A DNA stretch of 64,000 nt, taken from Arenicellales bacterium (GTDB taxonomy: Bacteria > Pseudomonadota > Gammaproteobacteria > Arenicellales > JAJDZL01). The position numbers and the translations under genes are program-made. The stretch spans positions 800,149-864,148 of the forward strand of contig OX638343.1 of the NCBI GenBank assembly GCA_951813075.1. Reading direction: 5' to 3'. The notes beneath the pieces were generated by a model. The model was not told where the DNA came from, did no database searches, and was given only the letters and a program-made list of their open reading frames with translations. Positions within the stretch are counted from its first letter, which is position 1. The number at the start of each line of letters is the position of its first letter. Below are positions 52,863-62,672 of the stretch, one piece after another.

Positions 52863-54716
52863 TTGAAACATCACAGTAATCCATCAACGTACCAGTATGA
52901 CTTCTCGGAAGGGATTCGTCGTCAGACAGCTGCGATGATGACCGGCATGGGTGAAGTTCCGTTCATCGCACAAATGCATGAGTTCGCGATGCGCGAGAGC
53001 GAAATACCGGGAGACGAATTTTATACCGATGCACGGAAATTCGTTCGCGGTATCTGCGAAACCGCTGAACGATTCGGATTCGACACGCCGTCATTTATCT
53101 GGGATGTATACAACGTAGAGGCCCAGGCACTAGGGTGTCGTTTCGTCCCCTTCAAAGACATGGCTCCAGCGATCGAGAATTCGGACCCACTTGTCAAGAC
53201 AGAAAAAGATATCGCAAAGCTCAAAGCGCCAGACCCATACTCGTCTGGACGCATGCCGATGGTTTTTGAGATTATGCATGAAGTCAAGGAAATGACTGGA
53301 ATGACTCCATTTCCTTGCTATTGTGCGCCATTTACGCTGGCATCGCACGTTATGACATTCGAGAATCTTGTTATTCAGATACAGGAAGATCCGAGGTTTG
53401 TGCACAATCTCATGGCATTCCTTGTCGACGAGGTTATTGCACCTTTCATGAATGCAGTCCTGAAAGAATTTCCTGAATGTCCCATCGCTGACGGGTCCGA
53501 TGCCGTTGCATCATTGCCATTCATTACCCAAGATATGCTGGATGAATTTGCTCTCGGTTATATTGAGCGACTGCAGAAACTGACAATAAAGTCGACGATT
53601 TGCGACAACTGGTGGGGAGATTCCTTTACGGGCGACCTACACGGTTTCTGGGAACAGAAACTTCGAGCAACACCACCTTACCTTAAAGTTCAGGATCCTG
53701 ACCTGTTCAAAATTGGTGTCAGTCCGGTTATCGAATACGCGAAGGAAAACGACCTGCCCGTAGTGCTTGGTGTCGACAACAATGTGTTCCAAAACGGTCC
53801 AGAAGAAGAAATCCGAATGCGTATTCATGAATACATGGAAGCGGTTGAGGAAGTTGGTAGGGGTTGTGTGTACCTGTGTTCCCTTTCGGCCGTAACGCCT
53901 GCCGAGAATGTACGAATTGCCGTCGAGGCTTGCAAGGACTTTCGAGCTGGCAACCGGCCATGGGCTGGCTTACGCCGCGCCGGAACGCCTGAAGCGCGCG
54001 GCGAAGACGCCAAAACGACAATCAGCGTCGATCGGCCCGTCATTGCCAAGACTGATTTAACGCCAGAAGACGAGATGCTTGATGACATATTCAACGCGGT
54101 CATGGACTATGAGGATCAAGAAACAGTTCGACTCGTCCAGCAAGCTATCTCAGACAACATTCCAGTTCACGACATTCTTGATGAAGCTCTCATTGCCGCA
54201 ATGGATGAGATAGGCGAAGACTTCTCAATTGGCAAAATCTTCGTTCCGGAAATGCTGATGGCTGCACGTGCAATGAAAGCGGGTCTTGAGGTAATACGGC
54301 CCATACTTACCGATACCGGGGAGCCGCCGAAAGGCAAGGTTGTACTGGCCACAGTGCAGGGAGATGTTCACGACATAGGCAAGAACCTGGTTGGTATGAT
54401 GCTTGAGGGTGCTGGCTATGAAGTAGTCGACCTTGGCGTAAACAGAACACCGGAAGAGATCTTGGAGAAGGCCGATGAACTCGACCCGAACGTCGTCGGC
54501 CTTTCCGCTTTGCTGACGACCTCAATGCCGTCGATGCAGAAAACCGTAGCGCTGTTCAAACAAACCGATTCAAAATATCCTGTGATTGTTGGCGGAGCAC
54601 CAGTCACACAGGAATTCGCCAATGTCATCAATGCTGACGGCTATGGTGAGAACGCACCGCACGCTGTCGAAACCGTCCACGGGCTCATTGCAGGGCACCT
54701 CAAGGCGTTGGCTTGA
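52863..54716 (+). CDS. Fused UroD-family methyltransferase and corrinoid protein
   Basis: 617 residues from a TTG start (weak translation signals; start uncertain). Residues 1-365 are a uroporphyrinogen decarboxylase-fold domain of the MtbA/corrinoid methyltransferase type. Residues about 403-485 form the helical cap, and 489-615 the cobalamin-binding Rossmann domain, with GDVHDIGKN at 500-508 (His503 as lower cobalt ligand) and SALLTTSM at 548-555. Normally these are two proteins: one moves a methyl group to or from the corrinoid protein. The end product acceptor is probably tetrahydrofolate or a thiol (inference). No third substrate-specific methyltransferase or activating protein is adjacent. 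Confidence 0.85.
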   Translation: MKHHSNPSTYQYDFSEGIRRQTAAMMTGMGEVPFIAQMHEFAMRESEIPGDEFYTDARKFVRGICETAERFGFDTPSFIWDVYNVEAQALGCRFVPFKDMAPAIENSDPLVKTEKDIAKLKAPDPYSSGRMPMVFEIMHEVKEMTGMTPFPCYCAPFTLASHVMTFENLVIQIQEDPRFVHNLMAFLVDEVIAPFMNAVLKEFPECPIADGSDAVASLPFITQDMLDEFALGYIERLQKLTIKSTICDNWWGDSFTGDLHGFWEQKLRATPPYLKVQDPDLFKIGVSPVIEYAKENDLPVVLGVDNNVFQNGPEEEIRMRIHEYMEAVEEVGRGCVYLCSLSAVTPAENVRIAVEACKDFRAGNRPWAGLRRAGTPEARGEDAKTTISVDRPVIAKTDLTPEDEMLDDIFNAVMDYEDQETVRLVQQAISDNIPVHDILDEALIAAMDEIGEDFSIGKIFVPEMLMAARAMKAGLEVIRPILTDTGEPPKGKVVLATVQGDVHDIGKNLVGMMLEGAGYEVVDLGVNRTPEEILEKADELDPNVVGLSALLTTSMPSMQKTVALFKQTDSKYPVIVGGAPVTQEFANVINADGYGENAPHAVETVHGLIAGHLKALA

Positions 54717-54968
54717 TCAATTTTGGAGAAGTGCCGAGGCTATCCGGTATTCTGTCCGCAATCCCGGCGAACGATTATCGCAAATTCAAACATAAAGAAA
54801 CTTCGCAACAAAAAACATATCATCCCTCTTTTCCTGAGCTGTCTAGTTGAAATTGGGCAGGACACAAGTTCAGGAGATTGATTAAGAATTCCCCTTCTCT
54901 CAGACTTGGAGGAGAGGCGACTGGCGCGGGCGGTGAATTAGTCTGGAAGCGAAGAAACAACCCCTATA

Positions 54969-55832
54969 TTATGGGATGACTCTAAGGAAAGGACGAAGAA
55001 TATCTTCCCGATCAGAGACGCCTTGTTTCACGATAGCCACTATCGGATCAGCCAGCTCATCATACTCCGTGCAGTTGGACAGATCCCGGCAGGATGTTTG
55101 ATTTTCCAGAAAAGTCAGCCTCTTTATTTCCATAGGCAAAAGGGCGGTGGCTGTGTCTTTCAGGACCTGACAGGCTTTTTTGATGGCTGTGTAGAGTGTC
55201 AATTCAAAATGGTTCTTTCTTGGCAAGTTCACACAGTAGCCGGCAAACTTAATCATTTTGTTCAGGCTGTCTACGGTGTAGCGGTTGTATTCCGGGAAGG
55301 TTTTTAATTCCCTGTCCCCCTTATAGTCCGGAGATTGAAGAATATAGTAATTCTCAATACCTTGAGCTCCTCTACTAAATTTATCAAAATACAGTTCAGG
55401 GATCAAAAAAGTGGTTTTAAGTTCTATCTCAACGTAACTTTCATGCAATTCGTAATCAGGGTAAGGGGGCTTGGCATCAATCAAAGCCAGAACCCTGAGA
55501 AAAGCTTCGATGGCCTCATCCACGCGGTAATTGTCGAAAGTTTCGTCTGATTTAAGATGTAGAGCTATAAAATAAGCGGCTATGATGTGTAACTGACGTT
55601 TGTCTATGAGAAAAAGACGGGTCATGAGCTGGGTCAAGCCCTCGACATCCCCTTTGACTATAAGGCAGTCACGATATTCCGATTGCCAATTAATGTTTTC
55701 CGGTTCGGCCTCATATGCCGCCTTCGTCTCCTCAAAGTTATTGCATTGAAGGCTTCCCAATGTGTATTCGGTGGCAAAACTCAAGGAGCTGAAGGAAAAG
55801 ATAAAAAGCCAGGCCATCAACTTAAAGAACAT
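54969..55832 (-). CDS. Uncharacterised secreted protein
   Basis: 287 residues from ATG 55832, chosen because AAGGGGGTC precedes it and a signal peptide follows (FFKLMAWLFIFSFSSLSFA, cleavage near ATE). Cysteines are spaced through the mature protein (QCNN, RDCL, YCVN, KACQ, SCRDLSNC), suggesting disulfides in the periplasm or outside. The middle (LFLIDKRQLHIIAAYFIALH, DEAIEAFLRVLAL) looks helical and repeat-like, as in Sel1/TPR-like proteins, but no family is recognised. It lies beside mobile-element remnants and may be acquired. Confidence 0.65.
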   Translation of the reverse strand: MFFKLMAWLFIFSFSSLSFATEYTLGSLQCNNFEETKAAYEAEPENINWQSEYRDCLIVKGDVEGLTQLMTRLFLIDKRQLHIIAAYFIALHLKSDETFDNYRVDEAIEAFLRVLALIDAKPPYPDYELHESYVEIELKTTFLIPELYFDKFSRGAQGIENYYILQSPDYKGDRELKTFPEYNRYTVDSLNKMIKFAGYCVNLPRKNHFELTLYTAIKKACQVLKDTATALLPMEIKRLTFLENQTSCRDLSNCTEYDELADPIVAIVKQGVSDREDILRPFLRVIP

Positions 55833-55997
55833 ATTGACCCCCTTGGTCTTAATCTGTCTCATAAAGCGATTGATTATTATGTAGGAACTGAAATATGTCA
55901 ATTGTCAGGCGGGTCCACGTCAGAATTTCGATTGGTTTCATAGAATTTGTTAAATACTGGTTTGAAGGTGTCTATCTGACTCGAAAATTACCTTACT

Positions 55998-56390
55998 GGA
56001 ATGAAACCACAGACCATCTCTCTATTGTGGAACTGCAGATCCAACGCGATTCCATTTTGGAACAGACTGTCAAGCTCGGCGCCTTTCGTCCCGGCGATCT
56101 GGCTCAGCGCCACTAAAAATGTGGCAAGCCATCGTGTCACTGTGCCCGTCCGGATTCGATGGGTCACGGCCCGACTTGGAACCTTGACGAAAATAGCCCG
56201 CAACCAGAAGTCGGTTCATCACCCGGTGCCCGAAGAGACGCCGGAGGGACCCATGAGCATATTACGCAATACCAACACTTCAACGAGCTGTTCTATCAGT
56301 TGGTCGAGATCAGCGACACCCTGTGTCAGGCGCACATTCGGCTGCAGCGCGAGAGAAACTTCAACGGCGACGCCGAAGCAAGGCTCGGTA
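55998..56390 (+). pseudogene. DUF6788-family remnant (mobile-element associated)
   Basis: The frame reads VELQIQRDSILEQTVKLGAF then RPGDLAQRH, an in-frame TAA at 56114-56116 where the family has an aromatic residue, and then KCGKPSCHCARPDSMGHGPTWNL, the Cys-rich signature. The following stretch is split over two frames (TKIARNQKSVHHPVPEETPEG, then HITQYQHFNELFYQLVEISD and LCQA). One nonsense change and at least one frameshift make it inactive. DUF6788 proteins often lie in transposon-like elements. Confidence 0.65.
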
Positions 56391-56394
56391 AATG

Positions 56395-56746
56395 GAAGAG
56401 GAATTTAATTAGCGATGCACGGCAGACTAATTTGCAACTCGCTGAGAATCTGGAGGGGTTTCTGAGGCGGATGCACTCGGTTGCTGAAACGCTGGATTTC
56501 GCTGAACGCCAGCGTATCGTCCGGCTGCTTGTCAAGGAGATGCTGTTGGTGAGGACGAAATTATCACTCGACATTCAATTCGGATTTCCGAATCGATTGG
56601 TGGCGGCGGTTAAGTTCCGCCAGACCCCAGCGAAATCGGCATCGAAAGTGAAAATTACCTTTCGTGGACGCGGCATGCTGAGCCAACGATTCGATGATTT
56701 CCGGCACCCCAAAAACTTCCAATCAGTGATCCCACTAATAGTCTGA
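56395..56746 (+). pseudogene. Serine recombinase C-terminal remnant
   Basis: The stretch LQLAENLEGFLRRMHSVAET followed by LDFAERQRIVRLLVKEMLLV resembles the C-terminal region of large serine recombinases; the catalytic N-terminal domain and zinc region are absent. It is in the same frame as the end of the DUF6788 remnant, so the two may be parts of one collapsed element. Confidence 0.5.
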
Positions 56747-57030
56747 GATGCACCCTTGCCTGATCGAAAAATCAATTTCGTCGAATCGGAACCGGGTGCT
56801 GCGATCTTTACCGATCAGTTATTTTCCAGAACTGATTGTGCGGATCGTATTCAGAGCATCGACAATGATCAATGTGATCTGAAGTCAAGTCAATCTTGAA
56901 TCTGTTGTTCAGTTGCCAATACAATCAGTTACATACAAGGCATTTTCCGAACCTGATTACGTGAAATTTCCAAAATTGGAAATGCCGGGATTCATTACTG
57001 ATACGCATGAACATATCAATGAATTTTCAA

Positions 57031-57870
57031 TTAACTGTCTGGATCTTCCTTGCCAGGCGAAATCCTTGCCTTTCTTCGTAAATTCTTGTTCATCCAAAGA
57101 AAAGCTCCACTAACCAGGTAGATCAGACACACCGCGAACAGTACACGGGGCGGATCAACTGAAACGACAGCAATTGCAAAAACCATGACGATGCTGGCAA
57201 TAAAAGGAACACGTCCTTTGACGCCGAAATTCTTGAAACTCAGATAAGGGACGCTACTGACCATCAGGAGCGCCAGAATAACCACAATAAACAGTGTGAT
57301 CTCAGGCAATACTGGAATCTGCGATGCGGAAGGCGATACCATTACCCACATCCACGTAACCAGAAATGCTGCTGCCATCGGGCACGGCAATCCTTGGAAA
57401 TATGCTGGATTGGGTGAGGAGATTGTATTGAATCGGGCAAGACGCAAAGCTGTTGCCGAAACGAACAGAAATGCACCCAACCACCCGATCTTGCCAAATG
57501 AATGAAGTGTCCATTCGTAAACAACAAGCGCTGGCGCAAGACCGAAGCAGACAACATCCGATAGGCTGTCGTACTCCTTTCCAAACAGACTGGAAGTATT
57601 GGTGAGACGAGCTACGCGGCCGTCGAGGCCGTCCAGCACGGTCGCGATCAAAATTGCAATCGCAGCAACAGCGAACTTCTGCTCGGTCGCTTGAATGACC
57701 GAGAAAAATCCGAAAAACAACGCACCAGTGGTAAAAAGACTGGGTAGTACATAGATTCCCCGCCGTTTGCTTTCACGCAAATTCGAACTTTTGGAAAGTT
57801 TCTTTTTTTCCATCTGCGTCGAGTCATCAATCGAAGCTTCTGTATGGGGATTGTCTTGATCGATTGTCAT
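57031..57870 (-). CDS. pssA: CDP-diacylglycerol-serine O-phosphatidyltransferase
   Basis: 279 residues. CDP-alcohol phosphotransferase motif ATVLDGLDGRVARLTNTSSLFGKEYDSLSDVVCFG (Asp ligands in DGxDGR...G...DSLxD). A hydrophilic N-terminus of about 35 residues is followed by several membrane helices. It makes phosphatidylserine, the substrate for Psd encoded just upstream on the same strand. An internal Met at residue 20 is an alternative start. Confidence 0.93.
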   Translation of the reverse strand: MTIDQDNPHTEASIDDSTQMEKKKLSKSSNLRESKRRGIYVLPSLFTTGALFFGFFSVIQATEQKFAVAAIAILIATVLDGLDGRVARLTNTSSLFGKEYDSLSDVVCFGLAPALVVYEWTLHSFGKIGWLGAFLFVSATALRLARFNTISSPNPAYFQGLPCPMAAAFLVTWMWVMVSPSASQIPVLPEITLFIVVILALLMVSSVPYLSFKNFGVKGRVPFIASIVMVFAIAVVSVDPPRVLFAVCLIYLVSGAFLWMNKNLRRKARISPGKEDPDS

Positions 57871-58000
57871 GACAAATTGGCTGAATTAAGATCCATTACA
57901 CGAATATTCTAACATCACGCATGCAAAAATTGCTGTTTGGCTACTGATTGCGAGCAGACGATCTGATGTTTAAAAATCAGGAAGTTCGAAGTGAAACCGA

Positions 58001-58017
58001 TCCTGACGAAGTCAGGA
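58001..58017 (-). terminator. Hairpin downstream of psd
   Basis: TCCTGAC (58001-58007), loop GAA, GTCAGGA (58011-58017): a perfect 7-base stem 26 bases after the psd stop. There is no good U-run, so it may be an mRNA-end hairpin rather than a strong terminator. Confidence 0.35.
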
Positions 58018-58042
58018 GCGGCTGGTACACCCGTTTATTTAC

Positions 58043-58669
58043 CTATGCGGTAAATCCGATAATATCTGCACCACCTCTGACTTTATCGCCGACGTTTACG
58101 GTTACTCTGTATTCTTGAGGAAGAAATAGTTCGACACGGGAACCGAACCGGATGAAACCATATTTCTCACCGCATTGCACGCTTTGTCCTTCCGTCACAT
58201 AACACAAAATGCGACGGGCTATGAGGCCAGCAATCTGTATACAGGTTACTTCCTTTGCATCGTGGGTTCGGATAACTATTGAATTTCTTTCATTCTCTTG
58301 TGACGATTTATCGACCGCCGCATTGAGAAACTTACCTTGCCTGTATATCCGCTGGAGCACTTCGCCTGATATTGGTATACGCGTCGAATGAACCGAAAAT
58401 ATATTGAGGAATATCGCTATATTTGTCACTTTTTTACCGCTGATCGGATCTGTTGCCTGTCGGACAGTGACCACTTTGCCATCAGCCGGTGATACGATTG
58501 CGCCCGTGTCATTGGGTATTTCACGTACCGGGTCGCGAAAGAATTGCAACATGAACAGAGCAATCAGCCAGCAAATAAAGGCTAAAACACCGCCTGCAAC
58601 CAGTTGGACAAAAATCGCCACAAGCAACCCGCCTGCAACAAACGGATATCCCTCACGTGCAAGTTGCAT
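58043..58669 (-). CDS. psd: Phosphatidylserine decarboxylase proenzyme (short type)
   Basis: 208 residues, the short form. DTGAIVSPADGKVV and FLNIFSVHSTRIPISG are conserved; the self-cleavage site is Gly-Ser in IRFGSRVELFLP near the C-terminus, whose Ser becomes the pyruvoyl group. N-terminal hydrophobic stretch anchors it to the inner membrane. It converts phosphatidylserine to phosphatidylethanolamine. It starts right after ilvC (one base between stop and start), in the common ilvC-psd-pssA order. Confidence 0.93.
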   Translation of the reverse strand: MQLAREGYPFVAGGLLVAIFVQLVAGGVLAFICWLIALFMLQFFRDPVREIPNDTGAIVSPADGKVVTVRQATDPISGKKVTNIAIFLNIFSVHSTRIPISGEVLQRIYRQGKFLNAAVDKSSQENERNSIVIRTHDAKEVTCIQIAGLIARRILCYVTEGQSVQCGEKYGFIRFGSRVELFLPQEYRVTVNVGDKVRGGADIIGFTA

Positions 58670-58670
58670 A

Positions 58671-59687
58671 TCAGTTTACATCGCGGTCTACTAATCGTCC
58701 AGCCGCTATCCAAGGCATCATCGAACGCAACGAAGACCCAACCTCTTCGATACCACGACCCGCGGATGCTTGTCTGAGAGCATTGAATTTTTTACTGCCA
58801 CCAGCGTTCTCATCCATCCATTCATTGGCGAATTGACCAGATTGAATTTCTGAAAGAATTTTGCGCATTTCCTGACGAGTCGCATCATTGACAATTCGCG
58901 GTCCGCGAGTGAGGTCACCAAATTCGGCTGTGTTGGAAACTGAATAACGCATGTTCTGAATGCCGCCTTCGTAAATTAAGTCTACAATTAATTTCAATTC
59001 ATGCAAACACTCAAAATATGCCATTTCCGGCGCATAACCCGCCTCAACGAGCGTATCAAAGCCAGCTTCGATCAATGCCGTTGCTCCGCCACACAAAACT
59101 GTCTGCTCACCAAATAGGTCCGTTTCTGTTTCTTCACGGAAGCTGGTCTCAATAATTCCTGCGCGACCACCCCCGATTGCGGATGCATAAGCGAGTGCGA
59201 CATCTCTGGCAGTGCCTGAAGCATTCTGGTGGATTGCAATCAGACAGGGCACACCACCGCCATTCGAATATGTGGATCGGACAAGATGTCCCGGACCCTT
59301 GGGTGCAATCATGAAGGTATCGATATTGGCTGCAGGTTCGATGAACTTGAAGTGAATATTGAAACCATGTGCGAATGCTATAGCGGAACCCGGTTTGAGA
59401 TTTGGAGCGATTTCGGATTCGTAGAGCTTTGCCTGCAACTCGTCGGGAACGAGCATCATTACGACATCGGAACTTGCTACAGCTTCCGCGACTTCAGCGG
59501 TTGCGATTCCTGCCTTTTCTGCTTTTGCGCGCGATGAAGAATTCGCACGTAAACCGACAACCACATCCACCCCACTATCCTGCAAGTTACCTGCATGGGC
59601 ATGTCCTTGTGAGCCAAATCCAATTACTGCAACCCGCTTCCCAAGAATGTTGGATAGATCCGCATCGCCGTCATAATAAACTTTCAT
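58671..59687 (-). CDS. ilvC: Ketol-acid reductoisomerase
   Basis: 338 residues, class I. NADPH motif [15 protein letters not shown] at residues 21-35, [24 protein letters not shown], and the metal-binding [14 protein letters not shown] and [15 protein letters not shown]. It converts acetolactate to dihydroxyisovalerate using Mg2+ and NADPH in valine, leucine and isoleucine synthesis. Follows ilvH after 18 bases. Confidence 0.96.
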   Translation of the reverse strand: MKVYYDGDADLSNILGKRVAVIGFGSQGHAHAGNLQDSGVDVVVGLRANSSSRAKAEKAGIATAEVAEAVASSDVVMMLVPDELQAKLYESEIAPNLKPGSAIAFAHGFNIHFKFIEPAANIDTFMIAPKGPGHLVRSTYSNGGGVPCLIAIHQNASGTARDVALAYASAIGGGRAGIIETSFREETETDLFGEQTVLCGGATALIEAGFDTLVEAGYAPEMAYFECLHELKLIVDLIYEGGIQNMRYSVSNTAEFGDLTRGPRIVNDATRQEMRKILSEIQSGQFANEWMDENAGGSKKFNALRQASAGRGIEEVGSSLRSMMPWIAAGRLVDRDVN

Positions 59688-59705
59688 ATTGAATTCCTAT
59701 TTCCT

Positions 59706-60227
59706 TTACTTATTGTTTGAACGAGACTTCGGCGCGCTGAGCGCTGATTCACCTCTTGCTATACCTGATACACCTGTACGAACCAATTCAAGAATTTCAG
59801 TCAGTTTCACTTGCTCGATAAATCCATCGAGTTTGGAACTTGCACCCGTAAGTTCAACAGTGTAGACAGACTGAGTGACATCGATAACCCGACCGCGAAA
59901 AAATTCCACCAACCGCTTGATTTCATCGCGCTGTTCTCCGACCGCTCGAACCTTAATCAGCATCAATTCCCGCTCGATATGCTTGTCTTCGGTCAAGTCA
60001 ACCAACTTTATGACCTCAATCAATTTGTTCAGTTGCTTGGTTATCTGCTCAACAACTCCTTCCGAACCGACTGTAACGATAGTCATCCGTGAAAGTGTGG
60101 GATCTTCAGTTGGAGCGACAGTCAGGGTTTCAATGTTGAATCCCCGTGCTGAGAATAAACCTGCGACTCTTGCTAGTGCTCCAGGTTCATTCTCAAGAAG
60201 TACCGAAATAATGTGCCGACTATCCAC
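59706..60227 (-). CDS. ilvH: Acetolactate synthase regulatory (small) subunit
   Basis: 173 residues. N-terminal ACT domain (ISVLLENEPGALARVAGLFSARGFNIETLTVAPTEDP read in parts) binds valine for feedback inhibition; the C-terminal domain has VDVTQSVYTVELTG. It begins immediately after the large-subunit stop, so the two are translated together. Confidence 0.95.
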   Translation of the reverse strand: MDSRHIISVLLENEPGALARVAGLFSARGFNIETLTVAPTEDPTLSRMTIVTVGSEGVVEQITKQLNKLIEVIKLVDLTEDKHIERELMLIKVRAVGEQRDEIKRLVEFFRGRVIDVTQSVYTVELTGASSKLDGFIEQVKLTEILELVRTGVSGIARGESALSAPKSRSNNK

Positions 60228-61961
60228 TTAAGCCAGCTCCCGCTCTTGCGGTGCGCCGTTTCCCGTCGAGCCGAGATGCATTTCGTTATGCCCGCTGCCC
60301 GCTGCAATCATTGGAAATACATTCTCGCGCTGGTCAGTGATAAAGTCCATAAATACCAACTCATCCTTGCGCGCCATACATTCAATCAAGGACTCCTCAA
60401 CGTCAGCAGGATTGTCCACCCGCATACCTCGATGTCCAAAACTTTCAGCCAAATCAACAAAATTTGGCAATGCATCCATATAGGAGTGAGAGTAACGGTT
60501 ATCGTAGAAAAATTCCTGCCACTGACGCACCATACCCATATAGCGATTGTTGAGATTGATGATCTTGATCGGCAAATCATACTGCTTGCAGGTTGAGAGT
60601 TCCTGAATACACATGATGATGCTTGCCTCACCAGTCACGCAGACAACATCGGCATCCGGATTGGCGATTCTGACACCCATTGCTGCTGGAAGACCAAATC
60701 CCATCGTACCCAAACCACCGGAATTTATCCAGCGACGCGGTTTGTCGAATCGATAAAACTGTGCGGCCCACATCTGGTGCTGCCCAACGTCAGATGTCAC
60801 AAACGCATCACCTTTGGTCACCTCGTACAGTTTCTCAAGCACCAGTTGAGGCTTGATTTTGTCGCTATCCCGATCAAAGGCCAGGCAATCAATCGATCGC
60901 CAGGAGTTAATTTGCTTCCACCAGGCAGAGATACGATTGGTATCTGGATTTGGCTCCAAATTCTTGACCACCGAAACCAAGTCGGCCAAAACACGCTTGG
61001 CATCGCCCACAATGGGAACATCGACATTGACATTCTTACCGATTGATGACGGATCAATGTCCACATGAATAATTTTCGAGTACGGGGAAAATTTCGCCAG
61101 ATCGCCTGTAATCCGGTCATCGAAACGGGCGCCGACGGACAACATGACATCGCAATCATGCATCGCCAGATTCGCCTCGTAGGTACCGTGCATACCCAGC
61201 ATTCCGATAAACAGTGGATCATTGGCCGGGTAGCAACCCAATCCCATCAATGTATTCGTGCATGGATATTGCAGATGACGTACCAAGTCGCGCAATTCCT
61301 GCTCTCCACCCGATAACGAAACCCCACCTCCGGCATAGATTATGGGACGTTCGGCCTCCAGCAACAATTTTGCGGCTCGCTTGATCTGACCGGGATGTCC
61401 GCGCACTGTCGGATTGTAGGATCGCATGGAGATGGTTTTCGGATAGATGTACTCAGTCTTGTTCGCTGTCACATCTTTGGGGATATCAATTACAACAGGG
61501 CCTGGACGGCCAGTGTTCGCAATGTAGAACGCTTGCTTGACCGTAGTCGCCAAATCACGCACATCCCGAACCAGAAAACTGTGTTTTACACACGGTCGCG
61601 TGACACCCAGCGCGTCCACTTCCTGGAACGCATCGTCGCCAATCAGATGAGTCGCTACTTGCCCGGAAAGAACAACCATCGGAATGGAATCCATATGTGC
61701 AGTCGCGATTCCAGTTATGGTGTTTGTTACGCCGGGCCCCGAAGTGACCAGTACCACTCCTGGTCTACCGGTTACGCGCGCATATCCGTCTGCTGCATGA
61801 GCTGCTCCTTGTTCGTGGCGAACAAGAATATGGCGTACATCATCCTGTTTGTACAAGGCATCGTATATGTGCAAGGCTGCGCCGCCAGGATAACCGAAAA
61901 TATAATCGACACCCTCGTCTTTCAGGCAACGTACTAATATATCGGCACCTGTTAATTCCAT
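60228..61961 (-). CDS. ilvI: Acetolactate synthase large (catalytic) subunit
   Basis: 577 residues. ThDP enzyme: catalytic Glu in VRHEQGAAHAADGYAR, FQEVDALGVTRPCVKHSF, GLGTMGFGLPAAMG, and the ThDP/Mg motif with GEASIIMCIQELSTCKQYDLPIKIINLNN. The usual GDGSF of that motif reads GEASI here: Asp is replaced by Glu and Gly by Ala. It joins two pyruvates, or pyruvate and 2-oxobutyrate, for branched-chain amino acids. First gene of ilvI-ilvH-ilvC-psd-pssA. Confidence 0.94.
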   Translation of the reverse strand: MELTGADILVRCLKDEGVDYIFGYPGGAALHIYDALYKQDDVRHILVRHEQGAAHAADGYARVTGRPGVVLVTSGPGVTNTITGIATAHMDSIPMVVLSGQVATHLIGDDAFQEVDALGVTRPCVKHSFLVRDVRDLATTVKQAFYIANTGRPGPVVIDIPKDVTANKTEYIYPKTISMRSYNPTVRGHPGQIKRAAKLLLEAERPIIYAGGGVSLSGGEQELRDLVRHLQYPCTNTLMGLGCYPANDPLFIGMLGMHGTYEANLAMHDCDVMLSVGARFDDRITGDLAKFSPYSKIIHVDIDPSSIGKNVNVDVPIVGDAKRVLADLVSVVKNLEPNPDTNRISAWWKQINSWRSIDCLAFDRDSDKIKPQLVLEKLYEVTKGDAFVTSDVGQHQMWAAQFYRFDKPRRWINSGGLGTMGFGLPAAMGVRIANPDADVVCVTGEASIIMCIQELSTCKQYDLPIKIINLNNRYMGMVRQWQEFFYDNRYSHSYMDALPNFVDLAESFGHRGMRVDNPADVEESLIECMARKDELVFMDFITDQRENVFPMIAAGSGHNEMHLGSTGNGAPQERELA

Positions 61962-62672
61962 CTGAAGAATCCCCCTGGTTTCGGAGCAAAATTTTCAACT
62001 ATAAAACTTTGCGAAAGAATGAGATTAAGCCTGCAATTATAGTTAGTGGTACATTTAACACAAGAAATTAACGCGGAAATCTCTGGCGTAACTACCCAAC
62101 TATGCCAGATTCATTCCTACCAGTTCCATAACGACAGAAATTAGAAGAATTACCGCCGTTTTTCTTTGATTCTTAAGATTGATTCAAATATAGAGGATCT
62201 GGAAAAAAAGTGTGGGCACAAGCACTGAGAGTCATGCAACTGTAATTTTTACATGGTGTGCACTGCCTGAACCGGATAGCCAACCAACACACCCACATCG
62301 CAGAATTCATGCATGCATCCGTGGTCGATAGAAAAATTTTACTTCTAGTCTGCTCCAACAGGCGAGGCGGACAGTTGCGCGGCGCTTTGCTACAGTCAAA
62401 CCTTACATCATGCCACGAGCAAATTCTGTCGGGCGATTCACCATCTTCGGCTGATGTCTTCCTGTCGACTCCATGTATCTCAGTCAGCGCAGTCGCAATG
62501 AGTTTCGCCTGCACCGCAAACACGCACAATGATCCGTGGCAATGTCTACGAATACCACATCAATTATTCGACCTCCTGCTGTCGTGTTCTCGTACACGAT
62601 ACTATGCGGAGGCTGAGCATTTATCGGGTCCGTTTTTGGATTCCGAACATTTCTGGAAGTGAATTTCTGTGA
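61962..62672. other. Gap between ilvI and cysS
   Basis: About 710 bases. The ilvI leader occupies 61962-62183, with a possible leader peptide (62100-62183). In 62173-62672 there are open frames on both strands (118 and 134 codons), neither recognised; codon patterns do not favour one. Confidence 0.35.
62082..62183 (-). promoter_or_regulatory. Possible branched-chain leader ORF and hairpin before ilvI
   Basis: A stop-free frame (62183-62100) reads KNQRKTAVILLISVVMELVG then MNLA and stop: nine Ile/Leu/Val among twelve consecutive residues. Its stop overlaps a TCTGGC/GCCAGA hairpin (62082-62109). This resembles ilv attenuators, but there is no ATG, GTG or TTG before the rich segment, so either the start is non-standard or damaged, or the match is chance. 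Confidence 0.35.

Noticed and set aside
62258..62662. 134-codon plus-strand frame near cysS
   Set aside because: GTG start without ribosome site, no family resemblance, and a competing open frame opposite.
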